From SAR92 bacterium BACL16 MAG-120619-bin48 (lineage in GTDB: Bacteria > Pseudomonadota > Gammaproteobacteria > Pseudomonadales > Porticoccaceae), in NCBI GenBank assembly GCA_001438605.1, contig LIDE01000022.1:1-57930 (forward strand): a stretch of 57,930 nucleotides of DNA, given 5' to 3'. Of this stretch, positions 1-9,111 are shown piece after piece. The translations under genes and the position numbers were made by a program. A model generated the notes under the pieces. It worked only from the letters and a program-made list of their open reading frames with translations. It did not search any database and was not told where the DNA came from. Position 1 is the stretch's first letter; every line of letters begins with the position of its first letter.

Positions 1-290
1 GCCAAATCCTAACCTATAGTAAAAACAAAAGCTAAAAATCGTTGATTTTAATCCTCAGCGTTAGGCAGGTTAATTGTATGGCAGTGCGGGCGTAGTATGA
101 CTACGTCCGCCTGCTTCCATTGAAAAATGGCGACGATTGTAAAACAATGGACACTACCTCGGTTTCTTCTGGCAGGAGGCTCCAGTGATTAAAGCCTGTT
201 CTAATTTATAATCCTCCCACATAGACAGAACTATTGATCGCTAGCAGTTAGGCGCGTGTCTGTTTCGTAAATCTAATCTCAACCTTCAAC
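1..290. other. Gene-free stretch at window edge with several small hairpins
   Basis: I see no convincing coding region here. The stretch holds three closely spaced potential hairpins. One has a 14-bp arm with one bulge and one G-T pair (81-114, loop TATGA). The second is a perfect 5-bp stem closed by GAAA (117-130). The third is a short ATTGT/ACAAT stem (about 135-147). An additional AAAATC/GATTTT stem lies at 35-49. These could be remnants of an RNA leader or an intergenic repeat. The left edge is cut, so no context is available. Confidence 0.35.
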
Positions 291-328
291 AAAAGGCTTC
301 GGCCCTCTCTAACATGAGACCCGAAGCC
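291..328 (-). terminator. Intrinsic terminator of the reductase gene
   Basis: On the minus strand, immediately after the stop of the reductase gene, an 8-bp perfect stem GGCTTCGG/CCGAAGCC is followed by TTTTG. This is the usual form of a Rho-independent terminator. Confidence 0.75.
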
Positions 329-334
329 CTCCCA

Positions 335-1579
335 TCACAATACCTTAAACGCCAACCCTGAATGCTCCTCTAAGCGCTTAACCAGTGCGCCACCCATCGC
401 TGTTGATGGGGTCAAGAAGCCTCCGGCTTTGTCTTCTTTCTTGATATCCAATGCTAAACACAATCCTGCTTGCGCAAGCATTTTGGCGGTTGAGCCGTAG
501 CCTGGGTCGCGGTCGCCGGTCACTTTTACGGTGACACGGTTACCGTCGTTATCTCTGCCGTTGACGCGAACGTCGAAGTAGCCGTTTAACTGTGCTTCTG
601 GGCTTGGGCCTTCGCCGGGTGCTGGCAGCACGAATTTTTCTAGCAGTGCGCGTATTGGGCTGATGTAGAGTCCAAGGCCCAGTGCGCCGAAGCCGACTGT
701 GGATGCGATTGCGCCGAGACGGCCTTTAAAGCCTTTTCCGGTGAGCATGCCTTCGTCGTAACTGAAGTCTTTGCCGTAGGCCATGTCGAGGAGTGCGTTG
801 GAGTGCAGTACAACCCGTGAATTGATGGCTTCCATAATAAATGGTGCGATCCATGAGTCGAAGTCGCTGTCAAACAGTGGGCCTTTGACGCTGGAGGCTT
901 TGTTTTGGTATTGGTGGTCTTTGCCGCACAGCAGGTAGGGGTTGCCCATTTGTTTGCGCACTTTGGGGTCGGCTTTGGCGGCTTTTAGGGCTTCGATCAT
1001 GCTGGCAATGGTGCCGCCGGAGGCGCCGCCTTTCATGGCTTTGACGCGCAATTTTGCGTGGGGCATGTAGTGGTCGTATTGCTTTTTCGCCTGTTGCTGC
1101 ATGACAAAGACGCCCAGATCTGAGGGGATGGAGTCGAAGCCGCAGCAGTTGACGATGCGTGCGCCTCTGGCTTTGGCGGTGGCGTGGTATTTGTCTTGCA
1201 TCTGTTTGATCCAGTGGGCTTCACCGGTGAGGTCGGTGTAGTCGGTACCGGTTTCTGCACAGATTTTGATCAGCAGTTCACCGTACAGGGCGTAGGGGCC
1301 GACGGTGGAGATTATCACGCGGGCTTGGCTGCACATGGCTTGTAGGGAGGCTTCGTCGTGAGAGTCGGCGATGATCATGGGCAGATCGGTGGCGCGGTCG
1401 CCGTAGCTGTTGCACAGGTCGTTGAGTTTTTGCGCGGAGCGCGCGGCGATGGCCCAGCTCACGGTGCCTTTGGCGCCGACATGTTCTAGCATGTAGGTGG
1501 TTAAGATTTGCCCGACAAAACTGGTGGCGCCGAAAACGATGATATCGTATGGTTTATTTGAAATTTGGTCTTGTGACAT
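335..1579 (-). CDS. Saccharopine dehydrogenase-like / trans-acting enoyl reductase family protein
   Basis: The 414-residue product starts with a Rossmann nucleotide-binding motif (IIVFGATSFVG, about residues 13-23). It continues as the saccharopine-dehydrogenase-like NADP-binding fold found in mycobacterial trans-acting enoyl reductases and in many gammaproteobacterial paralogues of unknown substrate. A conserved block near residue 147 (CCGFDSIPSDLG) and the GGASGGT block near residue 184 are typical of that family. No lysine-biosynthesis genes are nearby, so a role in lysine metabolism is unlikely; reduction of a lipid-type substrate is possible but inferred. The ATG lies behind an A/G-rich stretch (AAGAAG), and a clean terminator follows the gene. 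It appears monocistronic and is divergent from the GST gene at 1644. Confidence 0.85.
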   Translation of the reverse strand: MSQDQISNKPYDIIVFGATSFVGQILTTYMLEHVGAKGTVSWAIAARSAQKLNDLCNSYGDRATDLPMIIADSHDEASLQAMCSQARVIISTVGPYALYGELLIKICAETGTDYTDLTGEAHWIKQMQDKYHATAKARGARIVNCCGFDSIPSDLGVFVMQQQAKKQYDHYMPHAKLRVKAMKGGASGGTIASMIEALKAAKADPKVRKQMGNPYLLCGKDHQYQNKASSVKGPLFDSDFDSWIAPFIMEAINSRVVLHSNALLDMAYGKDFSYDEGMLTGKGFKGRLGAIASTVGFGALGLGLYISPIRALLEKFVLPAPGEGPSPEAQLNGYFDVRVNGRDNDGNRVTVKVTGDRDPGYGSTAKMLAQAGLCLALDIKKEDKAGGFLTPSTAMGGALVKRLEEHSGLAFKVL

Positions 1580-1643
1580 AAGCTGTTCTTCTTTTTATAG
1601 TTTACAGTTGTTGTGACTTAACCCGCTGAGCGGATTATCCCCT

Positions 1644-2279
1644 ATGTTGCCTGTGCTGTACTCTTTTGTCCGCTGTCCTTACGCCATGCGTGCGCGAATG
1701 GCTCTTCTTTACGCGAGTATAAAGGTTGAACTGCGCGAAGTCCTGCTGAAGGATAAACCGCCGTCTATGTTACTTGCCTCGCCCAAAGGGACTGTGCCTG
1801 TGTTGCTTTTGCCTGACGGAGGCGTGCTCGACCAGAGTGTGGATATTATGCACTGGGCGCTGTCTGTTCGCGACCCTGCGGGTTGGCGCACTGAGGCGTT
1901 GGCGGAGCCGATAGCGGCGCTGATTCAACAAAACGATGAGCAGTTTAAAACCCATCTCGATCACTACAAGTACTGGGAGCGATTTCCCGCTGAGTCGCAG
2001 GGTTTTTATCGCGAGCAGGGGGAGCAGTTTTTGGCGCGGCTGGAGACGCAGTTGAGTTCCCAGCGCTATTTGCTGGCAGAGCATGTCACGCTGGCGGATA
2101 TTGCGCTGTTTCCGTTTATTCGTCAGTTTGCGTTTGTCGATAAGCGCTGGTTTGATCAGGCGCCTTATCCCAAGCTGCAATCTTGGTTGCAGGGGTTTCT
2201 TAATTCTCCGTTGTTTTTGGCGGTGATGAAAAAATTGCCGCCGTGGCAGCAGGGCGATGCTGTGGTCTTGCTGCAATAG
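1644..2279 (+). CDS. Glutathione S-transferase family protein
   Basis: This 211-residue protein has an N-terminal thioredoxin-like GST domain. The RCPYAMRAR motif at about residues 10-18 places a cysteine where glutaredoxin-2-like and omega-type GSTs have theirs. The KGTVPVL segment (about 49-55) carries the cis-proline that contacts glutathione. The C-terminal half is helical with the typical ADIALFPFIRQF block (about 151-162). The presence of Cys suggests thiol-transfer (deglutathionylation) chemistry rather than classical conjugation, which is inference. It stands alone between a divergent reductase gene and an ABC exporter gene. Confidence 0.88.
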   Translation: MLPVLYSFVRCPYAMRARMALLYASIKVELREVLLKDKPPSMLLASPKGTVPVLLLPDGGVLDQSVDIMHWALSVRDPAGWRTEALAEPIAALIQQNDEQFKTHLDHYKYWERFPAESQGFYREQGEQFLARLETQLSSQRYLLAEHVTLADIALFPFIRQFAFVDKRWFDQAPYPKLQSWLQGFLNSPLFLAVMKKLPPWQQGDAVVLLQ

Positions 2280-2419
2280 TTGAGCGTCTTGTGACCAAGC
2301 CTGCTAAGAAAATAACCCTCTAATTCATTTCATTTTCCTTCATCGGCCTCGATGTTGGTATCATTGCGCCCCTTGCGAAAGACCACGATTTTTTGCCTTT
2401 TTTATGTACAGGATATTCA

Positions 2420-4249
2420 ATGTTTGGCTTTTTTGAACGCTTGGTGAACCCCTTTCCGCCTGAGTCACCACAACTTCCGCCGCGCGGGATTTACGCGTTT
2501 TGTCGCTATTATATTCGCGGCATTGAGCACTGGTTGGTGTTGATGGGCGTGCTCACTGCGATTACTGCGGTGTCTGAGGCCATGCTGTTTGGCATTCTTG
2601 GACAGGTGGTAGATTGGCTGGCGGGCAGTGATCGCGAGACGTTCTTTGCTGATTCGTGGCCGATGCTGCTAGGGATGACGGTGTTCATGTTAGTGGTTAT
2701 TCCGCTGGTGACGACGGCGCACTCGCTGGTGGTGCATCAAACCTTGATGGGTAATTTCCCGATGTCGGTGCGCTGGATGACGCACCGCTATTTGCTCAAC
2801 CAAAGTTATGGCTTTTTTCAAAATGAGTTCAGCGGGCGCATTGCCACTAAGGTAATGCAGACCGCGCTTGCCGTGCGCGATACGGTGATGAAGCTGCTCG
2901 ATGTGATTTTGTTTGTGATCATTTATTTGACCACGACGTTGATTCTTGTCGCCAGTGCCGACTATCGCCTGTGCTTGCCGCTGCTGGTTTGGCTGCTGTT
3001 TTATATTTTTGTGCAGCGACATTTTGTGCCGCGCATGAAGAATATCTCCACTCGCCAGGCAGATGCGCGGTCTCTTATGACGGGGCGTATCGTTGATAGC
3101 TACACCAATATCGTGACGCTTAAGCTGTTTTCCCACAGTGCCCGTGAGGCTGATTATGTGAAAGACGGTATGAGCGAGTTTCTCGACACGGTGCACCCGC
3201 AGATGCGTTTGGTTACTCAGCTGAATATTACGCTGTGGACCCTGAATATGTTTCTGGTCTTCGGAACAGGGGCCATGGGTATTTATCTCTGGACTACTGG
3301 CGTGGTGGATCCGGGTGCGGTGGCGATTGTGATGAGTTTGGCGATTCGCCTCACTGGCATGTCGCACTGGATTATGTGGGAGATCAGCAGTCTGTTTGAA
3401 AATATTGGTATTGTTCAAGACGGTATCAATACAATTTCTATTCCTCACGCGGTGGTTGATCGAAAAGACGCGACGCCGCTGGTGGTCAGCAAGGGCGAGA
3501 TTCATTTCGACCATGTTAATTTTGCTTACCACAGCGATGCCAAGGTATTTGACGACCTCAATCTAACCATTACCGCCGGCGAAAAAGTTGGCATTGTTGG
3601 GCGCAGCGGTGCAGGAAAGTCGAGCTTGGTGAGTTTGTTGCTGCGTTTTTACGATGTGCAGAGCGGTGCGCTGACTATTGATCAGCAGAATATTGCCGAG
3701 GTGACTCAGGACAGCTTGCGCGATGCCATCGCCATGGTGACGCAGGATACGTCGCTGCTGCATCGCTCGGTGCGTGAAAATATTATGTTTGGTCGTCCCG
3801 ATGCCAGCGAAACACAAATGATTGCTGCTGCTCAGCAGGCTCAGGCCCACGAGTTTATTCTCGGTTTGCGCGACAGCAAAGGGCGCACCGGTTACGACGC
3901 TCACGTCGGTGAGCGCGGTGTGACCTTATCGGGCGGTCAGCGCCAGCGTGTGGCGATTGCGCGAGTGCTGCTAAAAGATGCACCGATTTTGGTTCTCGAC
4001 GAGGCGACCTCAGCATTGGATTCTGAAGTGGAAGCGACGATTCAAGAGAGTCTCAACAAGTTGATGCAGGGCAAAACAGTCATTGCCATCGCCCACCGGT
4101 TATCCACCATCGCGGCAATGGATAAGTTGATTGTGTTTGATCAGGGCAAGATTGTGGAGCAGGGCACGCACCAGCAGTTAATTGCGCTGAATGGCGTCTA
4201 CGCTAAATTATGGAGTCACCAGTCCGGCGGCTTTCTCGGTTTCGACTAA
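2420..4249 (+). CDS. ABC exporter, fused permease/ATPase (PA3228-like)
   Basis: This is a 609-residue half-transporter. An N-terminal six-helix ABC exporter membrane domain (about 30-330) is followed by a nucleotide-binding domain with Walker A GRSGAGKSS (about 394-402), signature LSGGQ (about 503) and Walker B LVLDEA (about 524-529). It resembles the multidrug/lipid ABC transporters of pseudomonads such as PA3228, and probably works as a homodimer in the inner membrane. Substrate is unknown. I chose the ATG at 2420 because AGGA sits about six bases upstream; an in-frame TTG at 2393 lacks a comparable site. It is 21 bases upstream of the ABC-F gene and is probably cotranscribed with it. Confidence 0.88.
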   Translation: MFGFFERLVNPFPPESPQLPPRGIYAFCRYYIRGIEHWLVLMGVLTAITAVSEAMLFGILGQVVDWLAGSDRETFFADSWPMLLGMTVFMLVVIPLVTTAHSLVVHQTLMGNFPMSVRWMTHRYLLNQSYGFFQNEFSGRIATKVMQTALAVRDTVMKLLDVILFVIIYLTTTLILVASADYRLCLPLLVWLLFYIFVQRHFVPRMKNISTRQADARSLMTGRIVDSYTNIVTLKLFSHSAREADYVKDGMSEFLDTVHPQMRLVTQLNITLWTLNMFLVFGTGAMGIYLWTTGVVDPGAVAIVMSLAIRLTGMSHWIMWEISSLFENIGIVQDGINTISIPHAVVDRKDATPLVVSKGEIHFDHVNFAYHSDAKVFDDLNLTITAGEKVGIVGRSGAGKSSLVSLLLRFYDVQSGALTIDQQNIAEVTQDSLRDAIAMVTQDTSLLHRSVRENIMFGRPDASETQMIAAAQQAQAHEFILGLRDSKGRTGYDAHVGERGVTLSGGQRQRVAIARVLLKDAPILVLDEATSALDSEVEATIQESLNKLMQGKTVIAIAHRLSTIAAMDKLIVFDQGKIVEQGTHQQLIALNGVYAKLWSHQSGGFLGFD

Positions 4250-4270
4250 AATTTTTGGTATCACCTTTTT

Positions 4271-6178
4271 ATGATTACATTAAGCAATATTCAGCTGTGC
4301 CGTGGCCAAAAAGTTCTGTTAGACGATGCTGAGCTGGTTGTTCACCCCGGGCAGCATATCGGCATTATTGGTGCCAATGGCAGTGGCAAATCGACTCTTT
4401 TCAAGCTTTTGATGGGGCAGGTTACGCCTGATGCGGGCGACCTATTTATTCCGTCAAACTGGCGTGTTGCGCATATGGCACAGGAATTGGCCAACTCGGA
4501 AAACAGTGCCCTCGACTTTGTCCTCGATGGCGATCCCGCTATTCGCGCTATCGAAAGAGCGATTGAGCAGGCTCTTGCTGACGGTGATAACGACCGTCTC
4601 GCCCTTGAATACGAGAAAATGGACGCTGCCAACGGCTTTGATGCCCACTATCGCGCCGAGCAGTTGCTGCATGGTTTGGGTTTTGCGCAGTCTGAAGTGA
4701 ATCGTCCGGTCAATAGCTTCTCTGGCGGCTGGCGCATTCGCCTCAATCTGGCTCAGGCGCTGATGAGCCCGTCGGACTTAATGCTGTTAGATGAGCCGAC
4801 AAACCACCTCGATTTAGATGCCACACTCTGGCTGGAGCAGTGGTTGAAAAGCTACGCGGGAACTCTGCTTATTATTTCTCACGATCGCGATTTTATCGAC
4901 AATGTGGTCGAGCGTATTGTGCATATCGATCAACAAAAAGCGAATGCCTATAAAGGCAACTATTCGATGTTTGAAAGAGTGCGCAGTGAGCGTTTGGCAT
5001 TGCAACAAGCCAGTTTTGAAAAGCAGCAAAAGCGTCGCAAAGAAGTTGAAGATTTTATTACTCGATTCAAGGCGAAAGCGTCTAAAGCGAAGCAGGCGCA
5101 GAGTCGTGTTAAAGAACTTGCGCGCATGGAAGAAATTGCGCCTGCACATATCGACTCGCCATTTTACTTTAGTTTTCCAACGCCGAAAAAAGCTTTTAGT
5201 GCGCTGGTAAATATCAGCCAAGCTGATTTAGGTTACGATAAAAAAACGATTCTTAATCAAGTGAACTTTGATTTGCATCCGGGTACGCGAATTGGATTGC
5301 TCGGTCCAAACGGTGCTGGCAAATCTACGCTGATTAATAGTTTAACCGGTGATTTAGGTTTGCTTAGTGGCAATCGTGTGTATGGTGAAAATGTAAAAAT
5401 TGGTTATTTCGCGCAGCATCAATTAGAGGTTTTAGACTTGCAGGCTAGTGCGTTTTTGCATATTCACCGAATTAGTCCGAAATCAACTGATCAAGAAATA
5501 AGAAACTATCTGGGCAGCTTTGACTTTCACGGTGATAAAGCATTGGAGCCGATTAAAGATTTTTCCGGCGGTGAAAAAGCGCGCGTTGCGCTGGCGCTTA
5601 TTGTCTGGCAGAAACCCAATCTGCTGCTGTTGGATGAGCCCACTAACCACTTAGATTTGGAGATGCGCCAAGCCCTAACGATGGCGTTGCAAGGCTATGA
5701 GGGCGCGTTGGTGGTGATTTCTCACGATCGCCATTTGTTGCGCAATACGGTCGATCAGTTTTATTTGGTGGCGAACGGTGAGGTGCAGGAATTTGATGGC
5801 GATCTGCAAGATTATCAGGTTTGGCTAAAAAATTATAACCGAACGCCAGACGCACAGGTTAAAAATAGTGTGCCGGATAACAGCGTGGAAAAATTAAGTG
5901 GTGCTGAGAAAAAAGCGCAGCGCCAGCAGTCTGCCGAAGCGCGAAAAAAGATTGCACCGTTAAATAAAAAATCACAGCAACTCGAAAAAGAAATTGAAAA
6001 AAACGAGAAGCAATTGGCTGATGTTGAGCATGAATTAGCCGATACCGATTTATACACTGACGCAAAAAAAGAGGCGCTAAAAATGCTTCTTGATCGTCAA
6101 GCAAAAACAAAAAAAGCAATTGCTGATAAAGAGGCAGAGTGGCTCGAAATACAGACGCAAATTGAGGCTATGTCCTAG
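4271..6178 (+). CDS. yheS: ABC-F ATPase YheS
   Basis: This soluble 635-residue protein carries two ABC ATPase domains in tandem and no membrane segments. The first Walker A is GANGSGKST (about residues 34-42) and the second GPNGAGKST (about 347-355). Both halves carry SGG signatures and LLLDEPTNHLD-type Walker B motifs. A long charged linker between the domains (about 236-283) is the P-site tRNA interaction motif of ABC-F proteins, and the C-terminus is a Lys/Glu-rich coiled coil. Length and start match E. coli YheS, an ABC-F protein that acts on ribosomes. Family knowledge says translation factor; the exact role is uncertain. It follows the exporter gene by 21 bases. Confidence 0.9.
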   Translation: MITLSNIQLCRGQKVLLDDAELVVHPGQHIGIIGANGSGKSTLFKLLMGQVTPDAGDLFIPSNWRVAHMAQELANSENSALDFVLDGDPAIRAIERAIEQALADGDNDRLALEYEKMDAANGFDAHYRAEQLLHGLGFAQSEVNRPVNSFSGGWRIRLNLAQALMSPSDLMLLDEPTNHLDLDATLWLEQWLKSYAGTLLIISHDRDFIDNVVERIVHIDQQKANAYKGNYSMFERVRSERLALQQASFEKQQKRRKEVEDFITRFKAKASKAKQAQSRVKELARMEEIAPAHIDSPFYFSFPTPKKAFSALVNISQADLGYDKKTILNQVNFDLHPGTRIGLLGPNGAGKSTLINSLTGDLGLLSGNRVYGENVKIGYFAQHQLEVLDLQASAFLHIHRISPKSTDQEIRNYLGSFDFHGDKALEPIKDFSGGEKARVALALIVWQKPNLLLLDEPTNHLDLEMRQALTMALQGYEGALVVISHDRHLLRNTVDQFYLVANGEVQEFDGDLQDYQVWLKNYNRTPDAQVKNSVPDNSVEKLSGAEKKAQRQQSAEARKKIAPLNKKSQQLEKEIEKNEKQLADVEHELADTDLYTDAKKEALKMLLDRQAKTKKAIADKEAEWLEIQTQIEAMS

Positions 6179-6290
6179 GTTTTCGTGAACTGATTCAAGT
6201 AGTTAGTATTGTCAGAGTGTTTTCCAGGTTGGCAGTGTGCGAGGGAAGTTGCTAGTATGTTCTGCAATGTGATATCGATTGGTGAACATT

Positions 6291-6812
6291 ATGTTTGAGT
6301 TTAAAAAAAATGCGAACAAGAAAGGTTCGGTAACCGATGCAGGTGCTACCTCTCACGAGGAAGGCGCTGACATCAGTTCATTATTACTAGGAGGTAGTGC
6401 AATGATAGGTCCAACAATTGTGATCGAGGGCAAGATCATCAGTGGTGAAAACATGCTGGTTGAAGGTAGAGTGATTGGCAGTATTTCTGCCCCTGAGCAT
6501 GAAGTAACTGTGGGTGTGTCGGGTGATTTAGCGGCGGATATTTCTGCCAAAGTTGTCCGTGTTGAAGGCAAGGTCAAAGGTAATATTTCTGGCAGCGAGA
6601 AAGTGATTATTTCAAAGCGCGGCAATGTGTTGGGTAATATTGATGCGCCGCGGGTGACACTTGAAGATGGCGCCAAATTCAAAGGCAGTATTGAGATGGA
6701 TCCCGGCACTGCGGTGTTGTCCGAGCTGCCAACTAAGGCGAGTGTCAATCACAAGTCGAAACTGGTTGAGAGTGAGGAAGATCTGCTCTCGTCTACGTCA
6801 ACAATTTCCTAA
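6291..6812 (+). CDS. Bactofilin (polymer-forming cytoskeletal protein)
   Basis: This 173-residue protein has the bactofilin architecture: a disordered polar N-terminus (1-35), a central right-handed beta-helix made of short repeating hydrophobic strands (about 40-145; recurring V-G-I/S patterns such as VEGKVKGNISG) and a disordered tail. Bactofilins self-assemble into filaments without nucleotide and recruit cell-wall or envelope enzymes. No peptidase partner gene of the LmdC or M23 type is adjacent. The next gene encodes a Rossmann/methyltransferase-like protein instead. I chose ATG 6291, preceded by GGTGA at good spacing, over an upstream in-frame TTG at 6279. Confidence 0.9.
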   Translation: MFEFKKNANKKGSVTDAGATSHEEGADISSLLLGGSAMIGPTIVIEGKIISGENMLVEGRVIGSISAPEHEVTVGVSGDLAADISAKVVRVEGKVKGNISGSEKVIISKRGNVLGNIDAPRVTLEDGAKFKGSIEMDPGTAVLSELPTKASVNHKSKLVESEEDLLSSTSTIS

Positions 6813-6839
6813 CGTCACAGGTTAGTCGCTTATCGAACA

Positions 6840-6868
6840 GGTCTCGATTGTGTCGAGGCCGTTTGTTT
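6840..6868 (+). terminator. Weak candidate terminator after bactofilin gene
   Basis: An 8-bp stem (GGTCTCGA/TCGAGGCC, one G-T pair) with a 5-base loop is followed by GTTTGTTT. The T tract is interrupted, so termination may be partial and the next gene may be read through. Confidence 0.4.
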
Positions 6869-6901
6869 GCGAATAGTCCGCCACTGTAGGCCCGAGCCAG
6901 A

Positions 6902-7549
6902 ATGACACAGCGAAGTGCAGTTCCAATACCAACGGATCACGGCGATCTCCAGCTACACAGCAATCTTGCGGCTGCGCTGTTCGAATCGGTGCGGCCAGAG
7001 AAACAACTGGTGGTGCTGGATGTGGGTCGAGCAACCTCTGCGACGGTGGATTTGTTTAACCAGTTTAAATGTAAGCTTATCTTCAGTGATCTGTACGCTG
7101 ACCCCGTGATGACAGAGATTGACGAGACAGTGAGCCACGAGCAGTTGGTGGGGCGTTTTCAGTCTGCGCTAGGTCTGCCAGTGGGCTGCAAAATTGATAT
7201 CTGTCTGTTCTGGGATTTCTTTAATTATCTCGATGGCACGTTGCTCAGCGCCTTTGTGCAAGCATTGCGGCCCTATGTTGATAACAACACCTGCGGTTAT
7301 GGGTTGGGTGTGCTCAACTCGCGCTCTGCGCTACCCAATTATCGTTATGGTCTGCACAAACTGAATCAATTGATGCAATATCCTCGCGCTGAGGCGCAGC
7401 TGCCGGTGTATCCGCATTCCCAGCGCGATCTAAATGCCTATTTAGGCTATTTTGAAATTGAAAAGAGCAGGCTTATGCCCGATGGCCGAGTGGAGTATTT
7501 TATTGCGCGCGCCAATGACTCCGCGCCCCCAAAGAAAGCGATTTTCTAG
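6902..7549 (+). CDS. Rossmann-fold / class I methyltransferase-like protein of unknown function
   Basis: I do not recognise a named family. The 215-residue product has a segment resembling methyltransferase motif I (VLDVGRATSATVDLF, about residues 38-52) followed by a strand ending in an acidic residue (LIFSDLYAD, about 60-68). A later DICLFWDFFNYLD segment (about 99-111) is in the motif IV position. The canonical GxGxG of SAM-dependent methyltransferases is not present, so it may be a degenerate or regulatory member. No signal peptide or membrane helix is visible. It lies 89 bases after the bactofilin gene on the same strand, which suggests, but does not prove, a shared function. Confidence 0.65.
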   Translation: MTQRSAVPIPTDHGDLQLHSNLAAALFESVRPEKQLVVLDVGRATSATVDLFNQFKCKLIFSDLYADPVMTEIDETVSHEQLVGRFQSALGLPVGCKIDICLFWDFFNYLDGTLLSAFVQALRPYVDNNTCGYGLGVLNSRSALPNYRYGLHKLNQLMQYPRAEAQLPVYPHSQRDLNAYLGYFEIEKSRLMPDGRVEYFIARANDSAPPKKAIF

Positions 7550-7647
7550 GCGCCAAACCCCCGCCCACTCTTGTACACTTCCCCCTTTGAACGATTTTCT
7601 AAAAACCATACTATGCAGCGTTTTTTTAGGCGTCTGAGGGGAGCGAT

Positions 7648-8364
7648 ATGAAACAAGCCATTATTGTTGGGGCCAGTTCTGGTCTCGGATATGAATTAGC
7701 CATTCAACTGGCCGCTAAGGGCTATCAGCTCGGCTTAATGGCGCGTCGCGAGTCGCTGCTTGAGGAGTTGCAGGCGAAATTGCCCGGTGAGCACTTTATT
7801 CAGGTGACGGATGTGACTGAGGCTGAAACGTCACAGCAGCAGCTTAAAGATCTTATTGCGCGCATGGGCGATGTGGAGTTGATTGTCCTCAGTTCAGGGG
7901 TGGGTCTGTACGAGAAAAAATTGGATTGGACGCTTGAGCGGGAAATGATCGATGTTAACGTGCGCGGCTTTGCAGCGCTGTCGATTGTGTCGATGGATCA
8001 TTTTATGGCTCGCGGCGCGGGACATTTGGCGGGTATTTCCTCAGTTGCGGCGCATATGTCGGGTGGACTAACACTCACCTACCACGCGACTAAGGCGTTT
8101 GTGTCCAACTATCTTGCCGGTATGCGCTCGCGGGCTGCGCGATCTGGGTTGCCTATCACCATCACGACCATCGAGCCTGGATTTGTTAAAACGCCGATGG
8201 TGCAGGGCAATCCCGTGTGGATGGCGCCGGTGGAGAAGGGCGTTGCGCAGATGGTTGCGGGTCTTTTAAAGAAAAAGAACCATATCTTTATTACTAAGCG
8301 CTGGGGTGTTGTGGCGGGAATACTCTATTTTATTCCACAATCGCTGCTGCGGAAATTTATGTAA
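7648..8364 (+). CDS. Short-chain dehydrogenase/reductase (SDR)
   Basis: This is a 238-residue classical SDR. The nucleotide-binding GASSGLG motif lies at about residues 8-14. The active site has a serine near 132 and Tyr145-x-x-x-Lys149, followed by a proline-glycine turn (EPGFVKTPM). The arginine pair at about 32-33 (ARRES) favours NADP(H). No membrane anchor is evident. A strong GAGGGGAG ribosome site precedes the ATG. The substrate cannot be deduced from the sequence or the neighbours (a methyltransferase-like protein upstream, an amino-acid exporter pair downstream). Confidence 0.88.
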   Translation: MKQAIIVGASSGLGYELAIQLAAKGYQLGLMARRESLLEELQAKLPGEHFIQVTDVTEAETSQQQLKDLIARMGDVELIVLSSGVGLYEKKLDWTLEREMIDVNVRGFAALSIVSMDHFMARGAGHLAGISSVAAHMSGGLTLTYHATKAFVSNYLAGMRSRAARSGLPITITTIEPGFVKTPMVQGNPVWMAPVEKGVAQMVAGLLKKKNHIFITKRWGVVAGILYFIPQSLLRKFM

Positions 8365-8415
8365 GCGTCACCGCTGTTTTTTTGAATGTAAGTAATCACT
8401 TAAGATGCACACATT

Positions 8416-9111
8416 ATGACTAAAGGTGTTCAAACAGCTCTGCGCAAAGGCGTTGTCGATATGCTGCCGCTTAGTTTCGCGGTGTTGCCTTGGGGTATTT
8501 TGTTTGGGTCTATTGCGGTGCAGCGCGGGTTTAGTTGGTTTGAAGCGCAGATGTTTTCTGCGCTGATTTTTGGGGGTGCGGTGCAGATTGTCACCGTTGA
8601 GTTGATCGCCGATAACGTTTCGCTGCTGACGATTCTGTTCACTGCCTTTGTGATTAGTTCGCGGCATTTTCTCTATGGGCTGTCGCTTCGTGAAAGGCTT
8701 AGCCCGCAGCCGCTGAAGTGGCGTCTTGGGTTGGGGTTTTTGCTCACCGACGAATTGTTTGCGGTGTCGGGGCACCGTCGTGCTTATCAAGGTCGGCTGC
8801 GGTTATTTTATGCCTTGGCTGCGGGCGGCAGTTTTTATCTGGCATGGAATCTTTGGACCTTTATTGGCATTGTCGCTGGCGCTTCGCTGCCAGACCTAAC
8901 CGATTTGGGGTTGGATTTTGCCATCGCAGCGACGTTTATTGCGCTGGTTATTCCCAGTATTAAGACGCTTGCCACGCTTGTGGCCTGTCTTGCGGGGGCG
9001 ACCGCCGCGGTGGTATTTCAGCTGTGGCAGTTTGAGCTGGGACTTGTCTGTGCGGCATTGATTGGCATGTCGGCGGGCTATGTTGTCAGCAAGATGCGGG
9101 GTGCGGCATGA
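8416..9111 (+). CDS. azlC: AzlC family branched-chain amino acid exporter, large subunit
   Basis: The 231-residue protein is very hydrophobic, with several membrane helices and the AzlC signature region near the N-terminus (LPLSFAVLPWGILFGSIAVQ, about 17-36). AzlC pairs with the small AzlD protein to form an inner-membrane exporter of branched-chain amino acids and analogues. The stop codon overlaps the azlD start (ATGA), indicating translational coupling. No Lrp/AsnC-type regulator is adjacent. Confidence 0.9.
   Translation: MTKGVQTALRKGVVDMLPLSFAVLPWGILFGSIAVQRGFSWFEAQMFSALIFGGAVQIVTVELIADNVSLLTILFTAFVISSRHFLYGLSLRERLSPQPLKWRLGLGFLLTDELFAVSGHRRAYQGRLRLFYALAAGGSFYLAWNLWTFIGIVAGASLPDLTDLGLDFAIAATFIALVIPSIKTLATLVACLAGATAAVVFQLWQFELGLVCAALIGMSAGYVVSKMRGAA

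Noticed and set aside
8-66. attC-like pair CCTAAC ... GTTAGGC at the left edge, with another GTTAGGC at 247
   Set aside because: The outer arms match by six bases, but the inner boxes of an attC site do not pair, and no integrase or second complete site is seen.
2690-3532. Long antisense open frames within the ABC exporter and other genes
   Set aside because: Their products are His/Arg/Gln-rich low-information sequences typical of shadow frames opposite genuine genes.
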